Translations under genes and position numbers: made by a program
The notes under the pieces: generated by a model
The model's database searches: none
What the model was told of the DNA's origin: nothing
What the model saw: the letters and a program-made list of their open reading frames with translations, nothing else
Shown here: positions 63,586 to 64,000 of the stretch, in pieces
How positions within the stretch are numbered: the stretch's first letter is position 1
Layout of the letters: each line of letters starts with the position of its first letter
NCBI RefSeq assembly: GCF_040436345.1
Contig: NC_133230.1
Span: 26,291,697 to 26,355,696 of the forward strand
Direction of reading: 5' to 3'
From: Pagrus major
Taxonomy: Eukaryota; Chordata; Actinopteri; Spariformes; Sparidae
Length of the DNA stretch: 64,000 nucleotides

Positions 63586-64000
63586 GAATTCACAATGATC
63601 AAGTGTGGCTTAAGTTGTCGGACGACAGCACATTTTCATTGCTGCTATTGTGCAGCAACAATTATAAATAGATTGCACTTCATAAGGCATTTACAAATAC
63701 ACCAGGAGGAGGAGCATGCTGCAGCCCCCACACAGCACCCATTGGCCCCCGCTCAGCATCCAGAGGCCCCCACACATCACCCATTGGCCCCCGCTCAGCA
63801 TCCAGAGGCCCCCACACAGCACCCATTGGCCCCCGCTCAGCATCCAGAGGCCCCCACACATGACCCATTGGCCCCCGCTCAGCATAAATTCACTTGTCCT
63901 CACTGCAAGGTGAAGTTAAACAAAAAAAACTTCAAAACACAGTGCAAGAGGAAGCATACCCACCACTTTGAGACTGTGTTGAAGGACAGATTTTTGGCCT
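63586..64000 (+). CDS. Open frame with zinc-finger-like motifs and 7-residue tandem repeats, runs off the window
   Basis: A good acceptor (CTCTCTTACAG) ends at 63585/63586, and the frame with ATG at 63595 stays open to the window end. It reads a Cys/His-rich block (FHCCYCAATIINRLHFIRHL, then QIH: CxxC with spaced His), then eight 7-residue repeats of the type APTQHPL/APAQHPE, then a second block (FTCPHCKVKLNKKN, later C and KRKHTHH). The paired CxxC...H blocks suggest C2H2-like zinc fingers split by a minisatellite-coded spacer. A possible 5' exon ends at the ATGGAG|GTAAGA donor at 62974. Function unknown. Similar finger pairs occur in uncharacterised teleost proteins that may be transposon-derived (impression, not checked). 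Confidence 0.45.
63724..63885. repeat. 21/42-bp coding minisatellite
   Basis: Nearly four 42-bp units, each made of two 21-bp halves, containing CATTGGCCCCCGCTCAGCAT. Unit length is a multiple of 3, so the open frame is kept through all copies. Confidence 0.9.

Overview
This window is vertebrate nuclear DNA, almost certainly from a teleost fish. Genes are split by GT-AG introns, several dispersed repeats are of kinds common in fish, threonine dehydrogenase is intact, and there is a FISNA-NACHT-LRR-B30.2 receptor of the class expanded in fish. All gene models were built by hand from splice sites and reading frame. In each of the four complete models the exon lengths sum to a multiple of three.

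Left part (1-25987), conserved genes, all on the + strand: the 3' portion of an mtmr9-like pseudophosphatase (501-4124, start off-window); complete tdh, mitochondrial L-threonine 3-dehydrogenase (5017-8924, 8 exons, 378 aa); a complete alpha-tubulin (10934-13065, 4 exons, 450 aa, C-terminal Phe); complete srrm1 (14093-23777, 17 exons, 865 aa); and exon 1 of clic4 (25919-25987). mtmr9-tdh and srrm1-clic4 are each neighbours in human (8p23 and 1p36, from memory), so two ancestral blocks are joined here with the tubulin gene between them.

Middle (25988-38254): about 12 kb with no recognisable exon, best read as clic4 intron 1, holding two copies of a TIR element. It ends in a run of exactly 100 Ns (38255-38354). 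No further clic4 exon was seen on either side, so the right part may belong to another locus (scaffold join) or clic4 may continue in or beyond the gap.

Right part (38355-64000), accessory and repeat-rich: one NLRC3-like gene on the - strand (55199 to 39381, 10 coding exons, 1167 aa). Its largest intron is filled with a ~560-bp polypurine microsatellite, a CA repeat, a decayed L1-type LINE with two nested insertions, and other repeats. Upstream of its start are MITE copies, a 705-bp TIR element with nested inverted repeats, a second L1 fragment, and at the right edge an open reading frame with zinc-finger-like Cys/His motifs around a 7-residue tandem repeat.

How the genes relate: they are individually transcribed eukaryotic genes with unrelated roles (phosphoinositide phosphatase regulation, threonine catabolism, cytoskeleton, splicing, chloride-channel-like protein, innate sensing). 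I found no convincing new multi-gene system. The most notable items are the NLR gene architecture, the orphaned clic4 exon, the truncated mtmr9 tail, the divergent tubulin and the nested transposon structures.
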